Shown here: one piece after another, positions 1 to 11,056 of the stretch | How positions within the stretch are numbered: position 1 is the stretch's first letter | How the letters are laid out: each line of letters starts with the position of its first letter | Source of the DNA: Rosa chinensis | Taxonomy: Eukaryota > Streptophyta > Magnoliopsida > Rosales > Rosaceae | Length of the DNA stretch: 64,000 nt | Assembly (NCBI RefSeq): GCF_002994745.2 | Contig: NC_037093.1 | Span: 15,201,555 to 15,265,554, forward strand | Direction: 5' to 3' | The notes under the pieces: model-generated | Databases searched by the model: none | Told to the model about the DNA's origin: nothing | Seen by the model: only the letters and a program-made list of their open reading frames with translations | Translations under genes and position numbers: made by a program

Positions 1-491
1 CCGAACGAGCATAATTAGCTATAATGAGCCACGCTCATTGTACCGCTAGAGGTACCGACTCCCACCAAAGGGATGACCTGCGAAGGCACGGCCAGGCGGG
101 CTATCACTCGAGCCCTGGATCGCCCCCAGATCACCGATGATGCGCCGCCATGCGCCGCATCAAGATAGCATCAGAAGCTCCAGACGCTGGGAATCGAAGC
201 ACATCAGTCCCACATCGGAAATAAGAAGAAGATCAACCTTCTCCTCACCTATAAAAGGTTCTCTCCTCTCTCCTCATTAATTACGCATTTACTACTCATT
301 TATTGCTATGCTGCCCATACAGTAACTGACTTAGGCATCGGAGAAGTGAAGACCGCCCAACGCGGTCTCCCTCTGACGCCCTGTCTCTCGTGTTGCAGCA
401 AGCGGAAGTCATCTAATCCTTGGAGTAGTGGTCCGCCCACCGGACCCGCTTTAAGCGAAGAGTCGGCTACCGCCGGATCTGAGCATTAACA
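1..491 (+). mobile_element. Right end of an LTR (element starts outside the window)
   Basis: The stretch has a TATA-like CCTATAAAAGG near 248-258, then a leader ending in CA at 490-491. The next bases (GATAA...) line up with copy 2 of the segmental duplication at 40378, where no such LTR is present. The homology therefore starts exactly at the LTR end, which marks an LTR-element insertion into copy 1. No coding region is visible, so the family is not assigned; the GC-rich leader resembles plant gypsy or TRIM LTRs. The other end and the target duplication lie outside the window. Confidence 0.6.
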
Positions 492-1104
492 GATAATAAT
501 ATATGTTCAGCAAAGTTGTCCAGTCCTTTTGCCAATCGTTGATTTTAGCTTTTACCTCATTGTGTAGGCAATCAGTTTGATTTTGTACAGCTCGTGTCTT
601 AGAGAGACCATGATCCTACCTCTGCAGTAGGATTAGGAAACCTACACGACTACTTTAAATACTCGATATAGCCAAAACCTCCAACACAAATTGTCCCAAC
701 TGGTGCAAGGTTAACAATTGACAGTGTGTTGCAGCTCTATCTCTGGAAGAATTGGTGCAGGAGAACATTATGATGGAGTTTAGCAACTAGATCAAAGGTT
801 TTTCTATAAGCCTCGCTCTTGGTACAATCATGAATGCTGAAGTCTGGGGTTTATTCAATGGTCTTCTTATTCATGCTTAGTTAATCTGCAAAGAGCCTAT
901 TCTGTGACACTCGCCGGGACATCTCAGTGACTGATGTCTAGCTACAAGGAAGTTAATGAAACAGCAGATAACTTGCCAAGCTCTATCATCCTTAGCCATT
1001 GATTTGGAACTCTTGGCTAAAGAAGTCTTATGGATTTGTAAAGACTCTGGTTATGCAATATTGTAAATGCAATGCTAGTTTCTTTCGCACTTAGGTGCCA
1101 GACT

Positions 1105-1464
1105 GACAGGACCCGACCCAAGAATTACCCCGTAATCCTGGATACGAGCCTGCGGGGCCCACATTAAGCGAAATCCTACCGAAAAATCGGCAGAACCTCC
1201 CCTAAATATAGGCTACCCAAAAAGTTCACAAACCTGGACATGATTAAAACTTTAACTTCTACTCAACCCACAATACCATATTTGCATTCCAAGCATAGAT
1301 TTTACATTCGGAAAGTTCAAATCCCAACACAACCTCCGAAAAAAAACATCAATCCGAACAAAAACATCCATCAAATTAAAAAGGGTTATCAGAGCAACAC
1401 TAATAACTAAGCCCCACAGGCTCGTATCCAGGATTACGGGGTAATTCTTGGGTCAGGTCCTGTC
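1105..1464. mobile_element. MITE with long terminal inverted repeats
   Basis: The two ends are near-perfect inverted repeats of about 55 bp, each starting GACAGGACC and running through a shared stretch around GGATACGAGCCTG. The interior is about 250 bp, AT-rich and non-coding. Copy 2 of the duplication lacks the element at 49660. The flanks share CAGACT (CCAGACT left, ACAGACT right), which is probably a degraded target duplication. Long TIRs suggest a Mutator-like MITE, but the superfamily is not certain. Confidence 0.85.
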
Positions 1465-2372
1465 ACAGACTTCATTAAAGAAAAGAAAGGGAAATGCACC
1501 CTATGTAGTTGAATTTCAGATACTTTCCACATGAACTTTTTTTTTTTATATGGGAACTTATTCCTTTCCCTTCCAAATTTTAGTTGTATATCTGGGGAAA
1601 ATGTTGATACTTGAGAATTCTAGAGATAGATTAAATTAATAAACAACGTAGAGATAGTATACTCTTACAGTCCAATGTGTCAAAAAGAAACTAAATCTGT
1701 GAACTTGATATATATACTACTATCAGTGCTATTTGACAACGTTCATAACACTACATTTAAACATTACTCGACCATATATATGCATCATAACATAAATCCA
1801 CTCCATTCTTCAGCATTTAGTGGTCGTCAGTCCTATCAACTCTCATAATATGGTACTCAATCTCCTGGATTCAACAAAGCAAAGCATCAAGGACCGAGGA
1901 AATCATGCATTTTATAATTGATTCAACCAAACTGTAGCTATGATAGATGATGAAAAACAAACCTCTTCCGCTTCATCTTCTTCTAACCTCTCTCTCCATC
2001 TTCTTTAAAAACATATCGGGCTTCAAAAGCTAAAAGAACACATCTTTAGAAGGTCTTAGCCAATCACGTAGCTAGTAATAACTATTTGATGTACTGAGGC
2101 ATTTATCCTACTTCCATGAAGTTTATTAGAGGTCCCTTTTATTATAGTTCAGAAATCAATCAAATCATAAGCATAATTATTCAGTTTGATAGCCATATTC
2201 TTTCTAAAATTCTAATACTCTAAACATCAAAACATAAGCATAAGCATCAAAACATAAGCATAAGAGTAAAAAGCCACATTTTTTTCTGGTAAGATTCAGC
2301 CCCAATTATTCAGTTTCAGTTATTCAATAATATGCTCAAATATCAGGGAAAGAAATACAATATTATTATTAC

Positions 2373-2438
2373 CTCCATTGCAATAATCCATTGGGAGCAA
2401 TTTGATCCATATATACCACAACGATCTCCTTGCAAGCA
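2373..2438 (-). pseudogene. Long-chain acyl-CoA synthetase exon fragment (copy 1)
   Basis: Read on the minus strand, this exon-sized piece encodes GDRCGIYGSNCSQWIIAME and ends in a GT splice donor. This matches the conserved N-terminal region of plant long-chain acyl-CoA synthetases, which activate fatty acids to CoA thioesters. Only one exon is present, with no neighbouring exons of the family, so it is a gene scrap and not a gene. The same scrap is at 50535-50598. Family identity is from recognised motifs only. Confidence 0.6.
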
Positions 2439-2482
2439 TTGAAACATATAAAAATCCAATATTTTTCCTTTTGTTTACAAAT

Positions 2483-3265
2483 TGTTTGTACCCACATTTG
2501 CATGTCCACTCAGACATAGCTAATGTGCATAGTTATTGAATGACTTCTAATTACAATGAGCCGCTCAACAAGTAATTTGGGCTGGTAGCCAGAAATGGTG
2601 GCCGATGAATAATTGGACACTTTGGTTGGTCCAAGTTGAGTCAGATAAAAGTTAGGCTTTTAGTTATCGGCTGGCCCGTAGTCATCAATTCGAAAAGAGA
2701 GTTATTATCTAAAAGCCCATCGGCCGATTGTTCAAGTCATTCTAGTCAGTTTCCAACAATTGTTCTCTTTGTTTTCTTTCAAACAATAGTTAATAATTTT
2801 CAGCCATTCCAAATTTCAGTTTCGTTGTTATTATCTTTTATTTGCTCCTTATTGTCTTTATGCTTTACTTGTTTGATCATGCTATTTACTGTTCGTAGTC
2901 GCATAGTAGCTATTAATCTTGAAGATTTCATTCTTTACGAGTTCACTTTTACTGTTATTTGTTATTATTTGGATCCAATTGACCTAAGCCCTGTGACCAG
3001 ACAGTTCATATTTACTCATACTCTCACGACCACACCTAACTCACCTGACCTTCAGCCACCAAGACCTTAATCTAGAGGCATCGAACCACAGCCGAGAATA
3101 AGTTCCTTCCTCGGCTAACAATTGCTTGATAAGTCAGATCTACATCCACTACACCTACAATTGCATACTTCGTGTGCTGGCACGCTCCGCATTCTATTTA
3201 TTGAGAAGGACATTTGTTCCTTGATCCCTCGACTATTTTAGCCGAGGTGATTTTCAAAGGCAACA
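2483..3265. mobile_element. Solo LTR
   Basis: The 783-bp block starts TGTTTG and ends CAACA. It is flanked on both sides by the 5-bp direct repeat CAAAT (2478-2482 and 3266-3270). Copy 2 at about 50640-50650 has a single CAAAT and no insert, which proves the borders. There is no internal region or second LTR. A 144-codon open frame inside it has no recognisable domain and is taken as chance. The family is unknown. Confidence 0.85.
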
Positions 3266-3344
3266 CAAATGTAAGTAACTGGGGACTTGACTTACAGGAC
3301 TCAGAACACACATACGTTCTTCTGAGGTTTGAGTATCAACTAGT

Positions 3345-3431
3345 TCATACATAAGCAACACGATCCACAACCAGTTTCTAGATACACAATTATGTTCTCC
3401 AAAGTTTTCTTACACAGTTCCAATTGATACC
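3345..3431 (-). pseudogene. Dicer-like helicase fragment (copy 1, P-loop damaged)
   Basis: On the minus strand the piece reads [20 protein letters not shown], the start of the DExD/H helicase domain of plant Dicer-like proteins (DCL4-like). Compared with the copy at 50720-50819 about 14 bases have been lost just after the ETG codons, which removes the Walker A lysine region and shifts the frame. No other DCL exon is present. It is a non-functional scrap. Confidence 0.6.
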
Positions 3432-3706
3432 TTCAAAGCCAACACATAAAAATGAATAAACAAAACAAAAAGACTTGACCCTTACTTCCATTTTCAGTAA
3501 TCAAATTCCAAATGAACCCAAGCCAATATCTAATTAATTGAGCGAAACTTTTTGTCAATATCGAGTACCAGCTGTCCAATGTGTGAATATATAGTTCCAA
3601 ATGATACCAAATCCTATCAACATGCAATGTATATTCGTTCTGTATGAACCATTTTGGCCCTTGAAATCAGGCATGATCGGGTTTTGCAACTGAAAGCTAC
3701 TAAAAT

Positions 3707-3875
3707 CACCTCCTTCTCATTGCCATAGAGTGGAGCACAATCAATATGCCGATATCCTGCCTATAATGAATTTTGATCTCTGAGAAGACTGAGTAAAAAA
3801 GGAAGAGAAATACCTTGATGGCGACGGCACCGACCAAGCCCGAGCTGGACTACCAGGTCCGTAAGCCCAAAGAAG
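3707..3875 (-). pseudogene. Aldo-keto reductase N-terminal exon fragments (copy 1)
   Basis: This is the counterpart of 51097-51345. The minus strand carries a piece like the LGLGTWQ start of plant AKR4C-type aldo-keto reductases, and below it the piece encoding YRHID. Copy 1 is more decayed: the tryptophan-glutamine stretch is altered and the intron is shorter. The rest of the enzyme is missing. Confidence 0.5.
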
Positions 3876-5361
3876 CATCTTAGCTCCGATTTTCAAAGCA
3901 AGACAGAATTATGAAACTGTGGTAGAGCTGAGGGGAGGAGAGCGAAAGGAAGAAAAAAATGGGCGCATACTAAGGATCGCCTCTTATACCTAGGGGAATG
4001 GCATTGGGTAATTTTAAAAAAAAAATAAGGGGCAAAATCGCCTCAACAGATGAAGGCAGGTGTTCTTGTATAACATTCATAGCACTTTCAAATGAACCGG
4101 TTCTGCAGAAGGATCCTTCATGATATACTTAGATTTGACAGCCTGCTGCAATCGTTGCTCTGCATAGCTATAGTTATCAACTAGACCATTTCCATTAGCA
4201 TCAGGCACCACAGTCTCTAGTATGAATTACTCTACTCACCATAAAATTAGCCACTGCAAAACCATGAGTTTCATAAAATGATCAGTATATGGAAAATACT
4301 AAATTTTACATTGTTAAAAAGAATGATCATCTACTCATTACAAATCAAGTTGCTAAGAACTTGTGGTTTTTTTTTGGGGGGTGTAGGGTGCCATTTTAAC
4401 CAAAAATAGCTCAAAAGAGGGCTTTTTCTTATGAGACCATAATCAAGTACGAACATAATTTTAAGTCAAAGCTGCTAAGTACTCAATTACTAAACACAAA
4501 GTAGAAACCAATGAGCAAAACACTTTCCATTACTAAACACAACATCATCACTTTTCTGCTTCTATTCTGATGCTGTCAGGGTAGCTCACCTCATCAACCT
4601 GCAAAAATATAGCTGTCTATCATCAATCTTGTGCATTTCCATATATTTCTCCGTATGTAATAGCAACAATCAATTTGACTAAAGCAACTTAATGTTGTGC
4701 ATTATGATCCCCACCACCAACAGTAACATCAAAACCCTTTATATCCCTTCGTATCAAAAAAAAAAAAACCTCTATTTCCTAATCTTTCTAGAGACAGCAA
4801 TATCAGAGTTCACCGAAACAAATGCATATAACAAATTCCAAGCATCAACAGCCATTTACAGAACTTACATCTTGAGACATTTGAGTAACACCATCTGCCA
4901 AGCTTGGAGCCCGCTCTTCTTGGAGAACTCCACTGAATCCAAAGAGGCTCTACACTTCTGAAGCAGCAATTCCCTACAAACCTAAAGCAACCAGACGCAC
5001 AATTCAAATATTCAATCAAAAACTCCTCCATACATGTAAACACAATCACAATCTTATTGAAAAACAAAAAACCACAGGCTTTCTGAGCTTCTCTGCAACC
5101 AGATTATACAACAAACACAGTAGACAGTTATGAGCAAATTAAAGAAAACCCCTCAAAACTATCAACCCTAATCAAACTTCAAAGCTGTTAACATCTATAT
5201 AATTGTTTTCAACAATAGACCCATATCAATTTCTGTACTACATTCAAAGTCGGAAGTTGATCGATACCATAGAAAAAATAAAAAAATCCTACCCAAGGTG
5301 GTGTTCTTTGTTAAGCCTCCAATGAATATCTTTCTGCACAAAAAGAATGATGGAGCAAATT

Positions 5362-5777
5362 CAATGCAGGGGCATCTACTCTAAAACCAAAGAGAAAGAC
5401 CCAAGCTCCACCTTACCTCAAAGACTTTGTGCCCAAGTAAAAGAGGATCAGATCAGTTGGTTTTGCTGAGATTGCTGCTATTGATTTGCACAATTACCTT
5501 GCTGATTAAGTGTTGATCACATTGCTGAATAAGTGCAGTTAGCTTTTATTTCTTTTTTGATTGAATGTAATCTTTGCTTTAATTCTTTTTCTTCCTTAAA
5601 CGTTCGTATTTGATATGCTATTTAAGCCTAACTTTGTAATGTTTTCAGTATCTTATTTTTGAAGAATATAAACAGAAAACGTAGCAACTTTGCTGCTAAA
5701 GTGAGTGTTGAGTTCTTTGATTTCTGGTGTGGTGTTGCTAGTGTGTTCAGACCTGTGTCCATTTTGATTTCCTATCA
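5362..5777 (+). repeat. Left LTR of the gypsy element
   Basis: A 416-bp repeat directly followed by a PBS-like stretch (GCTATCAGAGC at 5782-5792), which places it as a genuine 5' LTR. It begins CA where the other copy reads TG, which can be explained by two transitions. Its end TATCA is adjacent to the PBS, as expected. Confidence 0.85.
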
Positions 5778-5817
5778 ATTTGCTATCAGAGCTCCCGTTG
5801 GAACGTGGTGGACTTCC

Positions 5818-6932
5818 ATGGCTCATAACAGGCGTAATGGGGGAGGTTATCGGATGGAGGGTCGAGACCACAACGCTGACATGGAGGAGATCAAGAGAAT
5901 GATCAATCAACTTGCTGCACGTGTCGCTTGCATCGAAACCCAAAGCCAAGACGGTGATGGTGGATCTTTCGACGGGGAGAGAGACGTGAACCCTTTCGGA
6001 AACGATGGGGGTAATAGTAAACGAAGCCTTGATATAAAGGTGGACATTCCTGAGTTTGAGGGAAGAATGCGACCTGATGACTTCATTGATTGGCTTAATA
6101 CTATTGAGCGAGTCTTTGAATACAAAGATGTTTCAGATGAGAAGAGGGTGAAGATTGTGGCAATCAAGCTAGTCAAGCATGGATCTGCTTGGTGGGAGCA
6201 ATTGCGAGTGCGAAGAGAACGTGTGGGTAAATCCAAGATCAAAACATGGGAGAAGATGAAGAAGGAGTTGAAGAAGAAGTTTCTACCTGAAAACTACCTA
6301 CAAAGTAATTTTTTGAAGCTACACAACATTCGACAGGGGAATCGGTTTGTGGATGAGTAAACTGAGGAGTTTGATCTTCTTACCATGAGATGTGGTATGA
6401 TTGAAGAGGAAGAGCAGATAGTAGCACGATATCTGGCAGGGCTGAGGCGTGAGATCCATGATGTTGTGGTGCTACAACCATTTTGGAGTTACAGTGATGT
6501 GTACCAATTGGCAATCCAAGTGGAGAAGTAACAGCGAGCACGTTACAAGCGGGGAGCAAGTGAAGATTATGAACACAAAAGAATAACTTCAGCAAGTGCT
6601 CCCAAAACCACACCTATTATTGATTCTAACAAACGTGAACCAATAAAGAACCAAGCTGAACATAAGACAGAAGCTCGGGAGGGCAACAAGGCCAAAAATG
6701 TGAAGTGCTTCAAGTGCTCAGGCCTAGGGCGCATTGCATCTGATTGTCCCAACCGAAGGATTGTGAGTTTGGTGGAGGAATTAGGTGAGAGCAGTAGCGT
6801 GAGGTTGGACGAACCACCCACCTATGATGACTATGGGGACCAAGATGCAGAAGAAATAACCTGGAGCGATCATGGGGACTCACTAGTTATTCGGCGGGCA
6901 ATGAACACAAAAAAGGTTGATGATGATTCCGA
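5818..6932 (+). pseudogene. gag: Gypsy gag, interrupted
   Basis: The frame begins at the ATG at 5818, about 25 bases after the PBS. It encodes a retrotransposon gag domain (FIDWLNTIERVFEYKDV region) and a CCHC zinc knuckle (CFKCSGLGRIASDC at about 6709-6750). Stops at 6358-6360 and 6529-6531 break the frame. The open frame also extends upstream of the ATG into the LTR, but the ATG after the PBS is the natural start. The product would coat element RNA in cytoplasmic particles. It is not functional as it stands. Confidence 0.8.
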
Positions 6933-9900
6933 GTGGCTCTGGCACAACATTTTCACACTAAGTGTACCGCGAATGGCAAGGTATGTAGTGTTATTATTGA
7001 TAGTGGGAGTTGTGAAAATATTGTTACTCAACATATGGTGGATAAGTTAAATCCGATAACTGAGAGAAGGCCTAAATCTTACAAGTTGTCTTGGTTCAAG
7101 AAGGGAAATGATGTTGTTGTCAACCAGAGGTGTTTGGTGTGTTTTTCTATTGGCACTAAGTACCAAGACTCACAGTGGTGTGATGTAGCTCCCATGGATG
7201 CTTGTCATCTTTTGTTAGGGCGTCCATGGCAATATGATCGGAAGGCTGTACATGATGGGCACCTAAACACCTACTCCTTTATCAGGGATGGTAACAAAAT
7301 TATTTTGGGACCATCTAGGTCAGAGCATAAGCCTAAATCAGATCAGGCAGAAGGTGGCAATCTTCTCACTAGGTGCAAATTTTTGAATGACGCAAGAGAG
7401 AGTGGTGTGGTCTATATGCTTATGGGAAGAGAAGCTGATGATACTGAACTTAATCACCCTGAAGTAGTAGCTTCATTATTGAGACAATTTGTTGATATTG
7501 TTCCAGAAGAGTTGCCTGGAGGATTACCCCCTTTGAGGGATATCCAACACCACATTGATTTTGTACCAGGAGCAAGCTTGCTAAACAAACCTCATTATCG
7601 AATGAGTCCTCAAGAATATGATGAGCTGAATAAGCAAGTGACGGAGTTGTTGGAGAAAGGAGTTATCCGGGAGAGTATGAGCCCGCGCAGTGCTGGCTTT
7701 ACTTACACCCAAAAAAGATTGTACTTGGCGAATGTGTGTGGATAGTAGGGCTATAAACAAAATTACCGTGCGGTATAGATTCCCAATTCCACGCTTGGAA
7801 GACATGTTAGATCACTTGTCAGGTGCCAAAGTATTCTCAAAGATTGATCTGAGGAGTGGATACCACCAGATAAGAATGAGACCTGGGGATGAGTGGAAGA
7901 CTGCATTTAAAACCTGAGATGGCTTGTTTGAATGGATGGTGATGCCATTTGGGCTTACCAACGCCCCTAGCACATTTATGCGTGTCATGAACCAGGTATT
8001 TCGTTCTTTCATTGGCAAGTTTGTGGTTGTGTATTTCGATGATATTCTGGTTTATAGCATTGATGTTAACCAACATATGGGACACTTGAGACAAGTCTTT
8101 GAAGTATTGAGGGAGCAGAAGCTTTATGCAAATTTCAAGAAGTGTGAGTTCTTAACAAACAAATTAATTTTTTTGGGTTTTATTATCTCCACTGATGGAG
8201 TACAAGTGGATCCAAAAAAAAATTGAAGCAATCTTGGAATGGCCTAATCCTCAATCTATTCATGATGTTCGAAGCTTTCATGGGTTGGCTTCCTTTTATC
8301 GAAGATTCATCAAGAATTTCAGTTCCATTGTGGCTCCAATGACAGATTGTTTAAAGGCCAGTGTGTTTAAGTGGACAGATGCAGCTAAAATGAGCTTTCA
8401 AGCAATTAAATTAGCCATGACAGAGGCTCCTGTGTTGGCTCTTCCAGACTACGAAAAGGTCTTTGAAGTTGATTGTGACGTTTCCAAGTTCGGGGTTGGA
8501 GCGGTTCTAAGTCAAGAAGGTAGGCCAATTACGTTCTATAGTGAAAAACTCAATGAAGCCAGACAGCGATACTCGACCTATGATGTTGAATTCTATGCTA
8601 TCATGCAAGCTCTTCGGCAATGGAGGCAGTATCTTATTTATAAAGAATTTATTCTTTATTCTGATCATGAAGCACTCAAGTTTATCAATGGTCAACAAAA
8701 CTTGAACAAGCGACATGCAAAGTGGGTTGAAGAGCTGCAAGAGTATGATTTTGTAATCAAACACAAGTCAGGGATTCAAAACAAAGTAGCTGATGCTTTG
8801 AGTAGGCGGCAAACTTTGCTATCTCTCATGAAGGTAAGAGTAGAAGGTTTTGAACAGTTGAGAGAGCTCTATGGAGTAGATGCTGATTTTTGTGATGTGT
8901 GGGGCAATTATACCAGCAAGGGACTACAACAGGATTTTCATGTCCAAGACGGTTATTTGTTTAAAGGGAGCAGATTGTGTATCCCTGAGAGTTCTTTGCG
9001 TTTCTGGATAATCGAAGAACAACATGGTGGTGGTTTAGGTGGGCATTTTGGAAGGGACAAGACTTTGGCATTAGTGAGTGAGAAGTTTTGTTGGCCAAAG
9101 TTACAAAAGGATGTGATGAAATATGTTCAGCGGTGTCAAACTTGTCATCTAGCCAAGAGCCGAAGTCAGAATACTAGGCTCTACACTCCTTTGCCTGAAC
9201 CCCAAGCTCCATGGGTGGATGTCAGCATGGATTTCGTTGTAAGACTTCCAAGAACAAGAAATGGACATGATTCAATATTGGTGGTGGTTGACTGTTTTTT
9301 GAAGATGGCACACTTCGTGCCTTGCAAGAAAGCCATGGATGCAAGTCACATTGCAAATCTTTATTTTTGGGAGATTGTTAAGCTGCATGGAATCCCCTCT
9401 ACTATAACTTCAAATAGAGATACAAAGTTTGTGAGTCACTTTTGGAGGACATTGTGGCGTAAGCTTGGAAGTAAGTTGCAATTCAGTAGTGCTCATCATC
9501 CTCAGACGGATGGCCAAACTGAAGTAGTTAATAGAACTTTGGGTAACTTACTAAGGTCTCTGGTGGGGAGTAACAAGGACAGTTGGTGTGAAGCTCTCCC
9601 TCAAGTTGAGTTTGCTTATAATAGATCCAAGCATAGGAGCATCGAGATGAGTCCTTTTGAGGCCGTATATGGGCACAATCCTAACAGCCCCATGGATATA
9701 ATTCCACTACCAGTTGTTGATAGGTTCAGTGGAGATGCACAAGATATGGTACATCACATCAAGAAGCTTCACGAGACCGTACGGCTGAGATTGGAAGCAA
9801 GTAATTTAAAGTACAAAGAGCATGCTGATCAACATAGGTGCCAAGTTGAATTCAAAGTGGGTGACTTGGTATGGATAAATTTGAGGAAAGAAAGGTTCCC

Positions 9901-10141
9901 AAGAGTAAAAAATGGAAAACTACATGATCGAGGTGGAGGACCATACAAGGTACTGAAGAAGGCAGGATCAAATGCGTACGTGCTTGAACTACCTGCTGAT
10001 ATTGGTGTCTCTCCTACTTTCAATGTTTCTGATTTGCAAGCCTATCATGGGGAGAGTGATCTCATTGTGACTGACTCGAGGGCGAGTCCTTCTCAACCCG
10101 GAGAGTCAATTGATGGGAAATCAAAATGGACACAGGTCTGA
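6933..10141 (+). pseudogene. pol: Gypsy pol (PR-RT-RH-INT), interrupted
   Basis: The domains follow gypsy order. A retropepsin site IIDSGSCENIV lies near 6990. The reverse transcriptase has [14 protein letters not shown] at about 7838 and the catalytic YFDDILVYS at about 8032. RNase H follows near 8450-8810 with the DCDVSKFGVGAVLSQ core. The integrase has an HHCC finger (9010-9150) and the DDE core, but the second acid is in a changed context (TSNRDTKF). Frameshifts lie near 6940, near 7690 and in the A-run at 8213-8221, and a TGA lies at 7915-7920. The C-terminus is cut by the inverted LTR. Confidence 0.85.
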
Positions 10142-10526
10142 ACACACTAGCAACACCACACCAGAAATCAAAGAACTCAACACTCACTTTAGCAGCAAAG
10201 TTGCTACGTTTTCTGTTTATATTCTTCAAAAATAAGATGCTGAAAACATTACAAAGTTAGGCTTAAATAGCCTTTCAAATACGAACGTTTAAGGAAGAAA
10301 AAGAATTAAAGCAAAGATTACATTCAATCAAAAAAGAAATAAAAGCTAACTGCACTTATTCAGCAATGTGATCAACACTTAATCAGCAAGGTAATTGTGC
10401 AAATCAATAGCAGCAATCTCAGCAAAACCAACTGATATGCTCCTCTTTTACTTGGGCACAAAGTCTTTGAGGTAAGGTGGAGCTTGGGTCTTTCTCTTTG
10501 GTTTTAGAGTAGATGCCCCTGCATCA
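10111..10526 (-). repeat. Right LTR of the gypsy element, inverted
   Basis: This 416-bp block is the reverse complement of 5362-5777 and differs at only about half a dozen positions by eye. Read on the minus strand it starts TGATGCAGGGGC at 10526 and ends near 10111. A normal LTR element would have a direct copy here. The pol frame runs 31 bases into it before its stop at 10139-10141. Confidence 0.9.
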
Positions 10527-10574
10527 AAATTGGATCATTCGCAAAGCAAATGGTGACGCAGCAACCTTGTTGCA

Positions 10575-11056
10575 AAGCAAACACTATGAGCTGCAATAAC
10601 CAATGGTAATGCCCTTAGGAACAAACTTAGGAACCCAGAGCATGAATCCCATGTTCATAAACCAGCAACCTTGGAATACAACTGAAATAGACAAAACAAG
10701 TGCTGCAGGAAGACTGGTTTGGCAACAAGTTGCTGCTAAAGTTGCCATGACAAAAGCAAACGCTATGAGCTGCAATAACCAATGGTAATGCCCTTCAAGA
10801 CCAACATGGTCAGTGGAGTGGAAATGGAGAAGGATAAGCTCTTCGCAGAAAACAGAGGCCATAAGCAATCCAACGACCCCAGATAGGATTTGAAACGAAT
10901 TAATAAACTCAGCTGAAAGCGTAAACCCTGGAAATATGGCAAGGTGGAGGAACATGGTTGCATGCTCCAAATTATGGAGCTTGAAGGAGAAGTTAAGAAA
11001 AGGGAAGTCTTAATAATTGCAAATACAGAGAAAGATCAGATGAAAATGAGTTCCAA
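10575..11056 (-). pseudogene. TMEM45/DUF716 family fragment (copy 1)
   Basis: On the minus strand the frame from 10970 encodes MEHATMFLHLAIFPGFTL and then a hydrophobic core with FHSTDHVGLEGHYHW and GCWFMNMGFMLWVPK, typical of plant TMEM45/DUF716 multi-pass membrane proteins. The N-terminal part is cut at 11056 by the CACTA element. A stretch of about 40 bp around the HYHW codons is repeated at 10576-10616 and 10757-10797, which gives a false C-terminus. The paralogue at 52877-53488 has the N-terminus but other lesions. Neither copy is intact. Confidence 0.75.

Larger units (their letters stand above)
5362..10526 (+). mobile_element. Ty3/gypsy retrotransposon with inverted terminal LTRs
   Basis: The 5165-bp element is flanked by the perfect 5-bp direct repeat AAATT (5357-5361 and 10527-10531). 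The empty site GCAAATTGGATC is preserved in copy 2 near 52822. The order is LTR, PBS-like ATCAGAGC, gag with zinc knuckle, protease, reverse transcriptase, RNase H and integrase, which is gypsy order. The right terminal repeat is the reverse complement of the left one instead of a direct copy. The coding region carries several stops and frameshifts, so the element is dead. The 3' end of the internal region, including a recognisable polypurine tract, is missing at the junction with the inverted repeat. Confidence 0.9.
492..11056. repeat. Segmental duplication, copy 1
   Basis: Sequence from 492 onward matches 40378-53326 in the same order and orientation, for example 492-690 with 40378-40574, 690-1104 with 49252-49660, 1465-2482 with 49662-50650, 3266-5361 with 50650-52830 and 10527-11056 with 52823-53326. 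The matches are interrupted only by transposons present in one copy. Copy 1 is cut on the right by a CACTA element. The segment carries minus-strand exon scraps of several unrelated genes and no intact gene. Two further coding-like scraps, near 4080-4235 and 4875-4965 on the minus strand, could not be identified. Confidence 0.9.

Noticed and set aside
2636..3070. 144-codon open frame as a gene
   Set aside because: It lies wholly inside the solo LTR proved by the paralogue and has no recognisable domain.
5659..5817. Upstream start for gypsy gag
   Set aside because: It would begin inside the LTR and run through the PBS; the ATG at 5818 is the natural start.
5653..5949. 98-codon minus-strand frame at the gypsy 5' end
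   Set aside because: It is produced by the LTR read in reverse and has no domain.
492..11056. Calling the duplicated segment a Helitron
   Set aside because: The gene mosaic fits, but no terminal hairpin or CTRR end could be seen and the left border is outside the window.
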